From NCBI RefSeq assembly GCF_000721935.1, contig NZ_KL585454.1:400-5586 (forward strand): a stretch of DNA of 5,187 nucleotides, read 5' to 3'. A program made the translations under genes and the position numbers. The notes under the pieces were generated by a model that saw only the letters and a list, made by a program, of their open reading frames with translations, was not told the DNA's origin and did no database searches. This DNA comes from Streptomyces sp. NRRL WC-3549. Lineage in GTDB: Bacteria > Actinomycetota > Actinomycetes > Streptomycetales > Streptomycetaceae. The number at the start of each line of letters is the position of its first letter. Within the stretch, counting starts at the first letter, position 1. Positions 1 through 5,187 of the stretch are shown one piece after another.

Positions 1-3381
<3,381 letters not shown>

Positions 3382-3391
<10 letters not shown>

Positions 3392-5187
3392 ATCTGCACC
3401 TGCTCGCGCACCCATTCCACCGGGCGCGGCACCGACACCATCCCGCCCTTGCCGGAAAGGGGCATCGTCACTTCTCGCCGCCGCGCCACCAGGCGGGCCG
3501 CGTCCGGGAGGGAAAGGGCTCCGGCAACGGTGGCTGCGGTGATCTCGCCCTGGGAGTGGCCGATGACAGCAGCCGGCTCCACTCCGCACGAACGCCAGAG
3601 CTCGGCCAGCGAGACCATGACCGCCCACAGCACCAGCTGCATGACGTCCGCCCGGTCCGACGAAGGGGCGCCCTCCACACGTCGCACCACGTCCAGGAGG
3701 GACCAGTCCGTGTACGGGGCCAGCGCCTCACCACACTCTGCGAGCCGCGCCGCGAAGACGGGGGACGACTCCACCAGGCCGGACGCCATCCCGGTCCACT
3801 GCGCACCCTGCCCAGGGAACACGAAGACCGGCTTGACCCTGCGGGACGCGGTCCCCTGTACAGCGCCGGGAGCCGTCCCGACGTGGGCCACGGACCGGAG
3901 TGCGGACAGGAAGCCGTCGTGGTCCTCAGCCACCAGGGCCACGCGATGTTCGAGCGAGGCCCTGGTGGTCGCTAGCGACCAAGCGATGTCCACCGGGGCC
4001 GGATCGCCACCGCGGCGTGTCTCCAGATGCGCCAGCAGACGGGCGGCCTGGGCCGCGACCGCCTCCGGCGACTTCCCTGAGAGCACCCATGGTGCGGTGC
4101 TGGTGGCCAGCAGGGTTCGTGCGTCAGTTCCTGGGGCGTCTGCCGGGCCGGGGGCCGACGGGCTGTCGAGGACTGCCTGTTCAAGGATCACATGCGCGTT
4201 GGTGCCGCTGATTCCGAACGAGGACACCCCCGCCCGGCGCGGCTCGCCCGTCTCGGGCCAGTCCATCTGCTCGGTCAGCAGCTCGACGCGCCCGGCCGTC
4301 CAGTCGACGTGCGCCGACGGCTTGTCGACGTGCAGGGTCTGCGGCAGCACCCCGTGCCGCATCGCCATCACCATCTTGATCACACCGGCCACACCGGCCG
4401 CACCCGCCGTGTGACCGATGTTCGACTTGAGCGATCCCAGCCGCAGCGGCCGGTTCTCGTGTCGGTCCTGCCCGTAGGTCGCCAGCAAGGACTGTGCTTC
4501 GATCGGATCGCCGAGCCGGGTCCCCGTGCCATGGGCCTCCACCACGTCGACATCGGCCGGAGACAGACCGGCGTCAGAAAGCGCCTGGCGGATCACCCTC
4601 TGCTGGGAGGGCCCGTGGGGGACGGTGAGACCACTACTCGCCCCGTCCTGGTTGATCGCCGAGCCCCGGACGACGGCCAGGACCCTGTGTCCGTTGCTGC
4701 GTGCGTCCGACAGCCGTTCCACCAGCAGCATGCCGATGCCTTCGCCCCAGCCGGTGCCGTCGGCCGCTTCGGCAAAGGCCTTGCACCGGCCGTCGGCCGC
4801 CAGACCACGTTGCCGGGAGAACTCCAGGAAAGCCCCGGGGGTGGACATCACCGACGCCCCACCCACAAGCGCCATGGAGCACTCGCTCCGGCGCAAGGCC
4901 TGGGCCGCCCAGTGCAGCGCTACCAGCGACGACGAGCACGCGGTGTCCACGGTCGCGGCCGGCCCTCGGAAACCCAGGGAATAGGCGATCCGTCCGGACA
5001 TGACGCTCGCGGCGTTTCCGATGGCGAGATAGCCACCGAGCTCTGCCGTGTCGTTGTGCAACAGGGCGGCGTAGTCCTGAGCATTGGACCCGATGAACAC
5101 ACCGGTGCGGCTGCCGTGCAGCGAAACCGGGTCGATACCTGCCCGTTCCAGCGCCTCCCAGGCGGTCTCGAGCAGCAGCCGCTGCTG
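3382..5187 (-). CDS. Modular type I polyketide synthase, upstream piece (KS and first half of AT); 5' end outside window, 3' end artefactually truncated
   Basis: This frame is open from the window edge for 601 residues and then meets TAA at 3384-3382. Counting the first visible residue (Gln of the DPQQRLLLE motif) as 1, it holds a ketosynthase (1-338), a KS-AT linker (about 339-453) and the first part of an acyltransferase (from about 454, motif GQGAQW, with GHSQGE at 543-548). The last native-looking residues are VREQV (593-597); the final residues (QICV) and the stop come wholly or mostly from a sequencing-adapter sequence at 3375-3391. The AT clearly continues in the other frame from 3374 downward (VNGP...VVVSGD), so the stop is not a real gene end. 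I infer that this piece and the downstream CDS are one gene. The protein extends and modifies an ACP-tethered polyketide chain in the cytoplasm. No start codon is visible; GTG at 5100 lies inside the KS and is not a start. Confidence 0.93.
3829..4173 (-). other. KS-AT linker
   Basis: About 115 residues join KS-A to the AT. The first part is rich in Pro, Ala and Gly and probably flexible. The rest carries the usual alpha/beta linker features of cis-AT modules: [18 protein letters not shown], then [19 protein letters not shown]. In known KS-AT structures this segment packs between the two domains. Its normal length and sequence argue that KS-A and the following AT half truly belong together. 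Confidence 0.8.
4174..5187 (-). other. Ketosynthase domain KS-A (N-terminus cut by window edge)
   Basis: KS catalyses decarboxylative Claisen condensation between the incoming chain on its Cys and the extender unit on the ACP. The visible part starts at the QQRLLLE motif and ends at NAHVILEQA. All three catalytic positions are present: Cys in VDTACSSSL (codon 4936-4938), His in VEAHGTGT (4531-4533) and His in [10 protein letters not shown] (4411-4413). The domain should therefore be active, rather than a decarboxylating KS-Q or a Cys-less condensation-incompetent form. Roughly the first 85-90 residues of a normal KS, including the VAIVGM start motif, lie beyond 5187. It is a paralogue of KS-B at the other end of the window. 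Confidence 0.96.
4668..5187 (-). repeat. Direct repeat copy 2 (paralogous KS segment)
   Basis: This is the partner of 1-520, carrying KS-A residues from QQRLLLE to RVLAVV. The window ends in the strongly conserved DPQQRLLLE coding motif. Such repeats are a usual cause of short-read contig breaks and misjoins in PKS genes. Confidence 0.85.

Overview
The window is about 70% GC and is filled end to end by one coding strand (minus). It encodes part of a modular (cis-AT) type I polyketide synthase of the kind found in Streptomyces and other actinomycetes. There is no intergenic space, and no promoter, terminator, RNA gene, CRISPR array or genuine mobile element was seen. Both ends of the protein lie outside the window.

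In the direction of translation, from high to low coordinates, the layout is as follows. A ketosynthase (KS-A) lacks its first residues and runs from 5187 to about 4174. A KS-AT linker follows, then a methylmalonyl-type acyltransferase (AT, about 3828 to 2942), a post-AT linker, and a probable dimerization element (about 2746 to 2612). Next comes a B1-type ketoreductase (KR, structural plus catalytic halves, about 2604 to 1195) and an acyl carrier protein (ACP, 1081 to 854). A short acidic linker leads straight into the next module's ketosynthase (KS-B, about 796 to 1, cut by the window edge). This is one complete KS-AT-KR-ACP elongation module plus the start of the next on the same polypeptide. 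The module should condense a methylmalonyl-CoA-derived unit onto the chain, reduce the new beta-ketone to a D-configured hydroxyl, and pass the chain to KS-B. The final product cannot be identified from this window.

The most notable feature is an artefact in the middle of the AT. Positions 3375-3391 match 17 bases of the 19-base Tn5 mosaic end used in Nextera-type sequencing adapters. The AT is in one frame before it and another after it, and the adapter bases create both a stop codon for the upstream half and an ATG for the downstream half. The two KS copies align at a constant offset of 4667, which is not a multiple of three. The spacing between the AT catalytic Ser and His is also about 10 bases short of the usual 103 codons. 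Both facts fit a natural uninterrupted gene in which roughly 30 bases were replaced by adapter sequence. The two gene pieces listed below are therefore best read as one gene broken by an assembly error, not a biological split. Apart from this, the main biological oddity is an ACP whose usual Asp before the phosphopantetheine Ser is Ser (GFSSI instead of GFDSL).
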